From: Streptomyces sp. Tue6028
GTDB lineage: Bacteria; Actinomycetota; Actinomycetes; Streptomycetales; Streptomycetaceae
Length of the DNA stretch: 64,000 nucleotides
NCBI RefSeq assembly: GCF_002300165.1
Contig: NZ_MLCE01000029.1
Coordinates: 30,794-94,793, forward strand
Direction: 5' to 3'
In this document: positions 53,922 through 62,048 of the stretch, piece by piece
Layout of the letters: the number at the start of each line of letters is the position of its first letter
Numbering within the stretch: position 1 is the stretch's first letter
Made by a program: the position numbers and the translations under genes
Notes under the pieces: generated by a model
Told to the model about the DNA's origin: nothing
The model's database searches: none
The model's input: only the letters and a program-made list of their open reading frames with translations

Positions 53922-56138
53922 GTGGAGAACGAGACCCACTACGCCGAGGCCGTCATCGACAACGGCTCCTTCGGCACCCGCACCATCCGCTTCGAGACGG
54001 GCCGCCTGGCCAAGCAGGCCGCCGGCTCCGCCGTCGCGTACCTGGACGACGACACCATGGTGCTGTCGGCCACCAGCGCTTCCAAGAGGCCCAAGGACCA
54101 GCTCGACTTCTTCCCCCTCACGGTGGACGTCGAGGAGCGGATGTACGCCGCCGGCAAGATCCCCGGCAGCTTCTTCCGCCGTGAGGGCCGTCCCTCCGAG
54201 GACGCGGTCCTCACCTGCCGTCTCATCGACCGTCCGCTGCGTCCGTCCTTCAAGAAGGGCCTTCGCAACGAGATCCAGGTCGTCGCCACGATCATGGCGC
54301 TCAACCCCGACCACCTGTACGACGTCGTGGCGATCAACGCCGCCTCCGCGTCCACGCAGCTGGCCGGTCTGCCCTTCTCCGGCCCGGTCGGCGGCGTCCG
54401 CGTCGCGCTGATCAACGGCCAGTGGGTCGCGTTCCCGACGCACACCGAGCTCGAGGACGCCGTCTTCGACATGGTCGTCGCCGGTCGCGTCCTGGAGGAC
54501 GGCGACGTCGCGATCATGATGGTCGAGGCCGAGGCCACCGACAAGACGATCCAGCTGGTCAAGGGTGGCGCCGAGGCGCCGACCGAGGAGGTCGTGGCCG
54601 CCGGCCTCGACGCCGCGAAGCCCTTCATCAAGGTCCTGTGCAAGGCGCAGTCGGACCTCGCCGCGAAGGCCGCCAAGCCGACCGCCGAGTTCCCGATCTT
54701 CCTGGACTACGAGGACGACGTCCTCGAGGCCCTGACCGCCGCGGTCAAGAGCGAGCTCGCCCAGGCGCTCACCATCGCCGGCAAGCAGGACCGCGAGGCC
54801 GAGCTGGACCGCGTCAAGGAGATCGCCGCCGAGAAGCTGCTCCCGCAGTTCGAGGGCCGCGAGAAGGAGATCTCCGCCGCGTACCGCGCGCTGACCAAGA
54901 AGCTGGTCCGCGAGCGCGTCATCAAGGACAAGATCCGCATCGACGGCCGCGGCGTCACGGACATCCGTACGCTCGCCGCCGAGGTCGAGGCCATCCCGCG
55001 GGTGCACGGTTCGGCGCTGTTCGAGCGTGGCGAGACCCAGATCCTGGGCGTCACCACCCTCAACATGCTCCGCATGGAGCAGCAGCTGGACACCCTTTCC
55101 CCGGTGACCCGCAAGCGCTACATGCACAACTACAACTTCCCGCCCTACTCCGTCGGTGAGACGGGCCGCGTGGGCTCCCCGAAGCGTCGCGAGATCGGCC
55201 ACGGCGCGCTCGCCGAGCGGGCGCTCGTGCCGGTCCTGCCGACCCGCGAGGAGTTCCCCTACGCGATCCGTCAGGTGTCCGAGGCCCTCGGCTCCAACGG
55301 CTCGACGTCCATGGGCTCGGTCTGCGCCTCCACCATGTCGCTGCTGAACGCCGGTGTGCCCCTCAAGGCCCCCGTCGCCGGTATCGCCATGGGTCTGATC
55401 TCCCAGGAGATCGACGGCCAGACGCACTACGTCGCCCTCACCGACATCCTCGGTGCCGAGGACGCGTTCGGTGACATGGACTTCAAGGTCGCCGGCACGA
55501 AGGACTTCGTCACGGCCCTCCAGCTGGACACGAAGCTCGACGGCATCCCCGCGTCGGTCCTGGCCGCCGCGCTCAAGCAGGCCCGCGACGCCCGCCTCCA
55601 CATCCTCGACGTGATGATGGAAGCGATCGACACGCCGGACGAGATGTCCCCGAACGCCCCGCGGATCATCACCGTCAAGATCCCCGTGGACAAGATCGGT
55701 GAGGTCATCGGCCCCAAGGGCAAGATGATCAACCAGATCCAGGAGGACACCGGCGCCGAGATCACGATCGAGGACGACGGCACCATCTACATCGGTGCCG
55801 CCGACGGCCCGGCCGCCGAGGCCGCCCGCGCCACGATCAACGGCATCGCCAACCCGACCATGCCGGAGGTCGGCGAGCGCTACCTGGGCACCGTCGTGAA
55901 GACGACGACCTTCGGTGCGTTCGTGTCGCTGCTCCCGGGCAAGGACGGTCTGCTGCACATCTCGCAGATCCGCAAGCTCGCCGGCGGCAAGCGCGTGGAG
56001 AACGTCGAGGACGTCCTCGGTGTGGGCCAGAAGGTCCAGGTCGAGATCGCCGAGATCGACTCCCGCGGCAAGCTCTCCCTGATCCCCGTGATCGAGGGCG
56101 AAGGCGACGATGAGAAGAAGGACGACACCGACAAGTGA
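53922..56138 (+). CDS. pnp: Polynucleotide phosphorylase
   Basis: 738-aa 3'-5' exoribonuclease and polyadenylating enzyme of RNA decay. Two RNase PH cores (first about 10-230; second about 340-570, with GSNGSTSMGSVCASTMSLLN) flank a helical linker; KH (VIGPKGKMINQIQEDTGAEI) and S1 (RYLGTVVKTTTFGAFVSLLPG) RNA-binding domains end the protein. In Streptomyces it also supplies the 3' tails of RNA. GTG 53922 has GAGGAG ten bases upstream; the open frame further upstream is leader. Its stop overlaps the protease start (GTGA). Confidence 0.96.
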   Translation: MENETHYAEAVIDNGSFGTRTIRFETGRLAKQAAGSAVAYLDDDTMVLSATSASKRPKDQLDFFPLTVDVEERMYAAGKIPGSFFRREGRPSEDAVLTCRLIDRPLRPSFKKGLRNEIQVVATIMALNPDHLYDVVAINAASASTQLAGLPFSGPVGGVRVALINGQWVAFPTHTELEDAVFDMVVAGRVLEDGDVAIMMVEAEATDKTIQLVKGGAEAPTEEVVAAGLDAAKPFIKVLCKAQSDLAAKAAKPTAEFPIFLDYEDDVLEALTAAVKSELAQALTIAGKQDREAELDRVKEIAAEKLLPQFEGREKEISAAYRALTKKLVRERVIKDKIRIDGRGVTDIRTLAAEVEAIPRVHGSALFERGETQILGVTTLNMLRMEQQLDTLSPVTRKRYMHNYNFPPYSVGETGRVGSPKRREIGHGALAERALVPVLPTREEFPYAIRQVSEALGSNGSTSMGSVCASTMSLLNAGVPLKAPVAGIAMGLISQEIDGQTHYVALTDILGAEDAFGDMDFKVAGTKDFVTALQLDTKLDGIPASVLAAALKQARDARLHILDVMMEAIDTPDEMSPNAPRIITVKIPVDKIGEVIGPKGKMINQIQEDTGAEITIEDDGTIYIGAADGPAAEAARATINGIANPTMPEVGERYLGTVVKTTTFGAFVSLLPGKDGLLHISQIRKLAGGKRVENVEDVLGVGQKVQVEIAEIDSRGKLSLIPVIEGEGDDEKKDDTDK

Positions 56139-57514
56139 CGTCGAGTAGCTCCACGACGACGGCCCGCACCTCCTCGGAGGCGCGGGCCGTCGCCCGTACC
56201 CAAACCCTGATCAAGGGCGAGAACGGCATCGGCACGGTCCGCAAGACCACCCTCCCCGGTGGCCTGCGCATCGTCACCGAGACCCTGCCCTCGGTCCGCT
56301 CCGCCACCTTCGGCATCTGGGCGCACGTGGGCTCGCGCGACGAGACTCCGTCGCTGAACGGCGCCACGCACTACCTGGAGCACCTGCTCTTCAAGGGAAC
56401 CGCCCGCCGGTCCGCCCTGGACATCTCCGCCGCCCTCGACGCGGTCGGCGGCGAGATGAACGCGTTCACGGCGAAGGAGTACACGTGCTACTACGCGCGC
56501 GTGCTCGACACCGACCTCCCGCTCGCCATCGACGTGGTCTGCGACATGCTCACCGGCTCACTCATCCTCGAGGACGACGTGAACGTGGAGCGCGGCGCCA
56601 TCCTCGAAGAGATCGCGATGACCGAGGACGACCCGGGCGACTGCGTGCACGACCTGTTCGCGCACACGATGTTCGGCGACAACCCCCTCGGCCGCCCGGT
56701 CCTCGGCACGGTCGACACCGTCAACGCGCTCACCGCGGACCGCATCCGCCGCTTCTACAAGAAGCACTACGACCCGACGCACCTGGTCGTGGCCTGCGCG
56801 GGCAACGTCGACCACAACAAGGTCGTCCGCCAGGTCCGCGCCGCCTTCGAGAAGGCCGGCGCGTTCCGGAGCCCCGCCGCGGCCCCCATCGCCCCGCGCG
56901 ACGGCCGCCGGTCCATCCGCACCACGGGCCGCGTCGAACTCCTCGGCCGCAAGACCGAGCAGGCCCACGTCGTCCTCGGCATGCCCGGCCTGGCCCGCAC
57001 GGACGACCGCCGCTGGGCCCTCGGCGTGCTGAACACCGCCCTGGGCGGCGGCATGTCCTCCCGCCTCTTCCAGGAGGTCCGTGAGAAGCGCGGCCTGGCC
57101 TACAGCGTGTACTCGTACACCTCGGGCTTCGCCGACTGCGGCCTCTTCGGCGTGTACGCGGGCTGCCGCCCGAGCCAGGTCCACGACGTGCTCAAGCTCT
57201 GCCGCGACGAGCTCGACCAGGTCGCCGAGCACGGCCTCTCGGACGACGAGATCGGCCGCGCCGTCGGCCAGCTCCAGGGCTCCACCGTCCTCGGTCTGGA
57301 GGACACCGGTGCGCTGATGAACCGTATCGGCAAGAGTGAGCTGTGCTGGGGCGAGCAGATGTCCGTCGACGACATGCTGGCCCGGATAGCGGCGGTCACC
57401 CCGGACGAGGTCCGGTCGGTCGCCCGCGACATCCTGGGCCAGCGTCCCTCGCTGTCGGTCATCGGCCCGCTCAAGGACAAGCAGGCATCCCGTCTGCACG
57501 AAGCGGTCGCGTAA
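56135..57514 (+). CDS. M16-family zinc peptidase
   Basis: 459-aa peptidase related to the mitochondrial processing peptidase beta-subunit. The inverted zinc motif HYLEH (THYLEHLLFKGT, near residue 75) and the distal Glu (ERGAILEEIAMTEDD) are present; the second, inactive M16 domain follows (about 235-450, GGGMSSRLFQEVREKRGLAYSVYSY in parts). No signal peptide. The pnp-peptidase-dapB order is conserved in actinobacteria. The physiological substrate is not known. Confidence 0.92.
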   Translation: MTSSSSTTTARTSSEARAVARTQTLIKGENGIGTVRKTTLPGGLRIVTETLPSVRSATFGIWAHVGSRDETPSLNGATHYLEHLLFKGTARRSALDISAALDAVGGEMNAFTAKEYTCYYARVLDTDLPLAIDVVCDMLTGSLILEDDVNVERGAILEEIAMTEDDPGDCVHDLFAHTMFGDNPLGRPVLGTVDTVNALTADRIRRFYKKHYDPTHLVVACAGNVDHNKVVRQVRAAFEKAGAFRSPAAAPIAPRDGRRSIRTTGRVELLGRKTEQAHVVLGMPGLARTDDRRWALGVLNTALGGGMSSRLFQEVREKRGLAYSVYSYTSGFADCGLFGVYAGCRPSQVHDVLKLCRDELDQVAEHGLSDDEIGRAVGQLQGSTVLGLEDTGALMNRIGKSELCWGEQMSVDDMLARIAAVTPDEVRSVARDILGQRPSLSVIGPLKDKQASRLHEAVA

Positions 57515-57540
57515 ATCCCGTCTCTGTAAGGAACGAAGCA

Positions 57541-58293
57541 ATGAGCAAGCTGCGCGTGGCGGTCCTCGGTGCCAAGGGCCGGATCGGATCCGAGGCGGTA
57601 CGAGCCGTCGAGGCCGCCGACGACATGGAGCTGGTGGGCGCGCTGGGCCGCGGCGACAAGCTGGAGTCGCTGGTCGAGGCGGGCGCGGAGGTCGTGGTCG
57701 AGCTGACCACGCCGGGCTCGGTGATGGGCAACCTCGACTTCTGCGTCCGGCACGGCATCCACGCCGTGGTCGGTACGACCGGCTGGACCGACGAGCGTCT
57801 CGCGCAGCTCAACACCTCGCTGGCCGCGTCCCCGGAGACGGGCGTGCTCATCGCGCCCAACTTCTCCATCGGCGCAGTCCTGACCATGAAGTTCGCCGAG
57901 GTCGCCGCGCCGTACTTCGAGTCCGTCGAGGTCGTCGAGCTGCACCACCCGAACAAGGTGGACGCTCCCAGCGGCACCGCCACGCGCACCGCTCAGCTCA
58001 TCGCCGCCGCTCGCGAGCGCGCCGGCAGCGCCCCGCAGCCCGACGCCACGGTCACCGCCCTGGACGGCGCCCGCGGCGCGGACGTCGACGGCGTCCCGGT
58101 GCACGCGGTCCGCCTGCGCGGCCTGCTGGCCCACCAGGAGGTCCTGCTCGGCGGGGAGGGCGAGACGCTCACGATCCGCCACGACTCCCTGCACCACAGC
58201 AGCTTCATGCCGGGCATCCTGCTCGGTGTCCGCCGCGTGGTGACCACGCCCGGCCTCACCTTCGGCCTGGAAAACTTCCTGGACCTCGGCTGA
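57541..58293 (+). CDS. dapB: 4-hydroxy-tetrahydrodipicolinate reductase
   Basis: 250-aa NAD(P)H-dependent reductase of lysine/diaminopimelate synthesis. Nucleotide site VAVLGAKGRIGSEAVRA at the N terminus; catalytic region ELHHPNKVDAPSGTA with the conserved HH and the PSGTA substrate loop. ATG 57541 is preceded by AAGGAACGAA. dapA, the preceding enzyme, is 2.7 kb downstream. Confidence 0.97.
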   Translation: MSKLRVAVLGAKGRIGSEAVRAVEAADDMELVGALGRGDKLESLVEAGAEVVVELTTPGSVMGNLDFCVRHGIHAVVGTTGWTDERLAQLNTSLAASPETGVLIAPNFSIGAVLTMKFAEVAAPYFESVEVVELHHPNKVDAPSGTATRTAQLIAAARERAGSAPQPDATVTALDGARGADVDGVPVHAVRLRGLLAHQEVLLGGEGETLTIRHDSLHHSSFMPGILLGVRRVVTTPGLTFGLENFLDLG

Positions 58294-58324
58294 GCCGGGG
58301 GACGGACACAGATAGCTGGCAGAC

Positions 58325-58777
58325 ATGCGCGCGAAGATCACCTATGCCGTCACGGCCGCCGTCCTGGTCGTCTACTTCGTCCTGGTCGGCAGCCGGGGCG
58401 TGCTGCTCATCCAGAACGGCACCCTGATCACCGTCACCTTCGGTGTCGCGGTGCTGATCCTGCCGGTCATCGGTATCTGGTTCCTGTGGAAGAACACCCA
58501 GTTCGTCCGTAAGGCCAACCGGCTGGCCGCCGAGCTCGACGCCGAGGGCGGACTGCCCGTCGACGAGCTGAAGCGCACCGCGGGCGGCCGCATCGACCGC
58601 GACTCGGCCGACGAGGTGTTCGCCAAGCGCAAGGCCGAGACCGAGGACGCCCCGGACGACTGGCGCAGCTGGTTCCGTCTGGCCGTCGCCTACCACGACG
58701 CCCGCGACACCCCGCGCGCCCGCAAGGCGATGCAACGTGCCATCGCCCTGCGCGAGGGCAGAACCCTGGAGGCGTAG
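58325..58777 (+). CDS. Small membrane protein with TPR-like tail
   Basis: 150-aa protein with two N-terminal membrane helices (ITYAVTAAVLVVYFVLVGS, and ITVTFGVAVLILPVIGIWFLW) and a charged cytoplasmic part ending in DWRSWFRLAVAYHDARDTPRARKAMQRA, which resembles a single tetratricopeptide repeat. It follows dapB by 31 bases and ends the pnp-dapB gene group before a terminator. Conserved in Streptomyces as far as I recall; function unknown. Confidence 0.85.
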   Translation: MRAKITYAVTAAVLVVYFVLVGSRGVLLIQNGTLITVTFGVAVLILPVIGIWFLWKNTQFVRKANRLAAELDAEGGLPVDELKRTAGGRIDRDSADEVFAKRKAETEDAPDDWRSWFRLAVAYHDARDTPRARKAMQRAIALREGRTLEA

Positions 58778-58854
58778 CCCCAGGACCGGCCCGACCGCTG
58801 TCGCGCGGGAGGCGCGAGTGCTCCGGGGCCGCCGCGTTCCTGGATCGAGCGACG

Positions 58855-58892
58855 CGAAAGGGCCGGTCCGCCACCGCGGACCGGCCCTTTCG
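58855..58892. terminator. Bidirectional terminator
   Basis: A perfect 17-bp stem (CGAAAGGGCCGGTCCGC, 58855-58871, and 58876-58892) with a CACC loop separates the convergent membrane-protein genes. Confidence 0.9.
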
Positions 58893-58947
58893 TCATGTCG
58901 TGAGGCATGTGCGGCGTAGCCGTCGTCGCGCCGCGCAGGCGTGCCTG

Positions 58948-59505
58948 TCAGCCGGGCCGGTACTCGTCCGCCCACACCTCGATGGTGTCCGCGGCCCGCT
59001 CGAAGGCCTCCGAACGCGCCAGGAAGTCGGCGTTGTGCGTGGTCAGCAGCGGCGGCAGGTCCTCGGGGGAGCGATCCCGGCGTACGAGGACCAGGGCCTG
59101 ACCCTGGACGGTGCGCGGCAGACCCAGCCAGCGCACCGGCTGCTGCACGGTCCGCACCGCGACGACCTGCTGCCACGGCGCCGTGCTCGTGACGAAGAAG
59201 CCCACTCTGCGCAGCCCGCGCGCACTGACCCAGACGCCCATGCGCAGCAGCCGGAGCGCGGCCAGTATCGCTACCAGGGCGCCGGCCAGACAGGCCACCG
59301 CCGCGGCGAGGGTCCCGGCCACGGCGATGATCACCGCGGCGACGAGCACGTACGAAGCGAGCAGCAGGACGAGCGCGGCCGCGCCCACCCGCCATGGTCC
59401 GGGCCGGTAGGGGCGCCGCCAGCGGTCGAGGTCGTCGAAGGGCAGCGCGAGGTCGTCCGCCGCCTCGTCAAAGGCACGGTCCGCCGTCAGGAAGGGCAGG
59501 GGCAC
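58948..59505 (-). CDS. Membrane protein with bacterial PH-like domain
   Basis: 185-aa protein with two adjoining membrane helices (about residues 40-85, rich in Ala, Val and Leu) after an acidic N terminus (DRAFDEAADDLALPFDDLDRW in part). The C-terminal half, VWVSARGLRRVGFFVTSTAPWQ followed by VVAVRTVQQPVRWLG, looks like the bacterial PH domain of actinomycete membrane proteins. No enzymatic motif. Function unknown. The start ATG 59505 lies 90 bases from the next reverse-strand gene. Confidence 0.8.
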   Translation of the reverse strand: MPLPFLTADRAFDEAADDLALPFDDLDRWRRPYRPGPWRVGAAALVLLLASYVLVAAVIIAVAGTLAAAVACLAGALVAILAALRLLRMGVWVSARGLRRVGFFVTSTAPWQQVVAVRTVQQPVRWLGLPRTVQGQALVLVRRDRSPEDLPPLLTTHNADFLARSEAFERAADTIEVWADEYRPG

Positions 59506-59595
59506 GACTGATCCTCACTCGATCCACGCATGGGCTGTGCCCGGTGAGGCTATCGAGCCCCATGCCCGCTCACCACCCTTGGGGGTCCGGAAGAG

Positions 59596-59835
59596 TCAGC
59601 GGCCGTCCGACGCCTCGGAGTGCTGCGTCGTGGCAGGTGACTGGTCCTGCGAGAGAGCGGGCATCCCGAGGATGAGGGAACCGGCGAGTCCGGCGACCAC
59701 GGTGAGCCCTATGAGCCACCGGCCGGCTATCTGTCCGGCGGAGGCCCGCTCGCGGGGCGGGGGAGTGACGTTGCTGCGGAACTTGTCGGCTTCGGCGATG
59801 AAGGCGAACGGGACGGGCTCGCGCCGACGGAACAT
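59596..59835 (-). CDS. Small single-pass membrane protein
   Basis: 79-aa protein: basic N terminus (MFRRREPVPF), a phenylalanine/arginine segment, one membrane helix (WLIGLTVVAGLAGSLILGM, about residues 43-61) and a short Ser/Thr/Gln tail. ATG 59835 has AGGAAG seven bases upstream; the open frame upstream lacks any site. No family recognised. Confidence 0.7.
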   Translation of the reverse strand: MFRRREPVPFAFIAEADKFRSNVTPPPRERASAGQIAGRWLIGLTVVAGLAGSLILGMPALSQDQSPATTQHSEASDGR

Positions 59836-60059
59836 GGGGCGGCTTCCTCTGAGACTCGTGGGTGTGCGGGCGGCGGTGACTCGAACGCAGTCACCGTCAC
59901 CCATACAGACGAGCGATTGTCTCAAGAGGTGCCCAGAATCACCGAATTCGCAGAAGTTCGCCGCCGAATGTCGCGGCACGGTACCGAACGCCCCGTTGTC
60001 AGTGGCGGCCCGTAGAGTGGGCGCCGCCCGAGCCTGTGATGGGAAGGACCCTCCGCACC

Positions 60060-60800
60060 GTGACCGACACTCCCGCCGACGACCTCAAGCCCAGCTTCCG
60101 CAGTGATGTCACCGTCGAGCTGATCAAGCACACCGCGTCCGACGCCGACGTGCTGTTCGCCGCCCGTGTCTCCACCGCGGGGGAGCAGTCCCTGGACGAG
60201 CTGCAGAAGGACCCGGAGCGCTCGAAGGGCCTGATCAACTACCTCATGCGGGACCGTCACGGCAGCCCCTTCGAGCACAATTCGATGACCTTCTTCATCA
60301 GCGCCCCGATCTTCGTGTTCCGCGAGTTCATGCGGCACCGCGTGGGCTGGTCGTACAACGAGGAATCGGGCCGGTACAGGGAGCTCCAGCCCGTCTTCTA
60401 CGTCCCGGACGAGTCCCGCAAGCTGGTCCAGGAGGGCCGCCCCGGCAAGTACGTCTTCGTCGAGGGCACGCAGGCGCAGCAGGAGCTCACGGGCCGTGTG
60501 ATGGAGGACTCGTACCGCCAGGCGTACGAGGCCTACCAGGAGATGCTCGCCGCCGGTGTGGCCCGGGAGGTGGCTCGCGCGGTCCTCCCGGTCGGCCTCT
60601 TCTCCTCGATGTACGCCACGTGCAACGCGCGCTCGCTGATGCACTTCCTCGGCCTGCGCACCCAGCACGAGCTGGCGAAGGTGCCGTCCTTCCCGCAGCG
60701 GGAGATCGAGATGGTCGGCGAGCGGATGGAGGCGGAGTGGGCCGGGCTCATGCCGCTCACCTACGCGGCCTTCAATGCGAACGGTCGTGTGGCGCCGTAG
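60060..60800 (+). CDS. thyX: Flavin-dependent thymidylate synthase
   Basis: 246-aa FAD enzyme making dTMP from dUMP with methylene-tetrahydrofolate and NADPH. The ThyX signature RHRVGWSYNEESGRY (RHRxxSxxxxSxR form) is intact near residue 90, and RTQHE and the FREFMRHR context are conserved. GTG 60060 was chosen since AAGGA lies upstream and the protein begins as in relatives; ATG 60036-60038 is an alternative of eight more residues. Divergent from the small membrane-protein gene. Confidence 0.95.
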   Translation: MTDTPADDLKPSFRSDVTVELIKHTASDADVLFAARVSTAGEQSLDELQKDPERSKGLINYLMRDRHGSPFEHNSMTFFISAPIFVFREFMRHRVGWSYNEESGRYRELQPVFYVPDESRKLVQEGRPGKYVFVEGTQAQQELTGRVMEDSYRQAYEAYQEMLAAGVAREVARAVLPVGLFSSMYATCNARSLMHFLGLRTQHELAKVPSFPQREIEMVGERMEAEWAGLMPLTYAAFNANGRVAP

Positions 60801-60900
60801 CGCGCGCCCCGCGCGCCGCGCGGTACAGATGTACGGATCAGCCGAGTGAAGTGTCCGTATTGCGGCATTTCGAGAAGTTCATCTAGCCTGATCAAACGGA

Positions 60901-60938
60901 CCCGGCACTGCTTGAACCCCCGAGCAGGCAGTGCCGGG
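60901..60938 (+). terminator. Terminator after thyX
   Basis: CCCGGCACTGC (60901-60911) pairs with GCAGTGCCGGG (60928-60938) across a 16-base loop, 100 bases after thyX and 73 before dapA. Confidence 0.65.
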
Positions 60939-61011
60939 CTCCGCATTTGTCATGTTTTGTCGTGTCCCCCGAGGGCAGACCACGCGTTGAGCAGCGAGTA
61001 GCGTGTTACCC

Positions 61012-61911
61012 ATGGCTCCGACCTCCACTCCGCAGACCCCCTTCGGGAGGGTCCTCACCGCCATGGTCACGCCCTTCACGGCGGACGGCGCACTCGACCT
61101 CGACGGCGCACAGCGGCTCGCCGCCCACCTGGTGGACGCAGGCAACGACGGCCTGATCATCAACGGCACCACCGGCGAGTCCCCGACCACCAGCGACGCG
61201 GAGAAAGCGGACCTCGTACGAGTCGTGCTGGAGGCGGTCGGCGACCGTGCCCACATCGTCGCCGGTGTCGGCACGAACGACACCCACCACAGCATCGAGC
61301 TGGCACGCGCCGCCGAGAAGGTCGGCGCGCACGGCCTGCTGACCGTCACGCCGTACTACAACAAGCCCCCTCAGGAGGGCCTCTACCGGCACTTCTCGGC
61401 CATCGCCGACGCGACCGAGCTGCCGGTGATGCTCTACGACATCCCGGGCCGCAGCGGCGTGCCGATCAACACGGAGACGATCGTGCGCCTCGCCGCGCAC
61501 CCGCGCATCGTCGCCAACAAGGACGCCAAGGGAGACCTCGGCCGAGCCAGCTGGGCCATCGCCCGCTCCGGCCTCGCCTGGTACTCCGGCGACGACATGC
61601 TGAACCTGCCCCTGCTCTCCGTGGGCGCGGTCGGCTTCGTCTCCGTCGTCGGCCACGTCGTCACCCCGGACCTGCGCGCCATGCTCGACGCCTACCTCTC
61701 GGGCGACGTCCAGAAGGCCACCGAGATCCACCAGAAGCTGCTCCCGGTCTTCACCGGCATGTTCCGCACCCAGGGCGTCATGACCACCAAGGCCGCGCTC
61801 ACCCTCCAGGGTCTGCCCGCCGGGCCGCTGCGCGCCCCCATGGTCGAGCTGTCGCCCGAGGAGACCGCTCAGCTCAAGATCGATCTTGCCGCCGGCGGGG
61901 TACAGCTCTAA
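61012..61911 (+). CDS. dapA: 4-hydroxy-tetrahydrodipicolinate synthase
   Basis: 299-aa TIM-barrel aldolase joining pyruvate and aspartate semialdehyde, the first step of the diaminopimelate/lysine branch. NGTTGESPT (substrate loop), the Tyr in TVTPYYNKPPQEGLYRHF (in parts: TPYYNKPPQEG) and the Schiff-base Lys in VANKDAKGDLG are present. ATG 61012 gives MAPTSTPQTPFG, the form I know from Streptomyces; GTG 61003 in frame is less likely. No strong ribosome site is visible. thyX precedes it and RNase J follows, as in S. coelicolor. Confidence 0.96.
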   Translation: MAPTSTPQTPFGRVLTAMVTPFTADGALDLDGAQRLAAHLVDAGNDGLIINGTTGESPTTSDAEKADLVRVVLEAVGDRAHIVAGVGTNDTHHSIELARAAEKVGAHGLLTVTPYYNKPPQEGLYRHFSAIADATELPVMLYDIPGRSGVPINTETIVRLAAHPRIVANKDAKGDLGRASWAIARSGLAWYSGDDMLNLPLLSVGAVGFVSVVGHVVTPDLRAMLDAYLSGDVQKATEIHQKLLPVFTGMFRTQGVMTTKAALTLQGLPAGPLRAPMVELSPEETAQLKIDLAAGGVQL

Positions 61912-61944
61912 TCACAGACTTCACAACTGAATACGCATGATCCC

Positions 61945-61961
61945 GCAGGCCACCGGCCTGC
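61945..61961 (+). terminator. Short hairpin after dapA
   Basis: GCAGGCC-ACC-GGCCTGC, a 7-bp GC stem with a 3-base loop, 34 bases after dapA. Confidence 0.5.
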
Positions 61962-61994
61962 ACCCCACACAGACAACTGCTACTGCACGAACGT

Positions 61995-62034
61995 CACGCG
62001 CGCCACGTGCCCTACCAGGTACGTGGCGCGCGTG
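61995..62034 (+). promoter_or_regulatory. Strong hairpin in the RNase J leader
   Basis: CACGCGCGCCACGT (61995-62008) pairs perfectly with ACGTGGCGCGCGTG (62021-62034); loop of 12 bases. The stem ends just before the GAGGAG ribosome site (62037-62042) of the RNase J gene. It may be a processing or autoregulatory site, or the true terminator of dapA. Confidence 0.65.
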
Positions 62035-62048
62035 GTGAGGAGAGTCTT

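Noticed and set aside
59990..60020. thyX promoter TTGTCA / TAGAGT
   Set aside because: The two boxes are only 11 bases apart, too close for a sigma-70 promoter.
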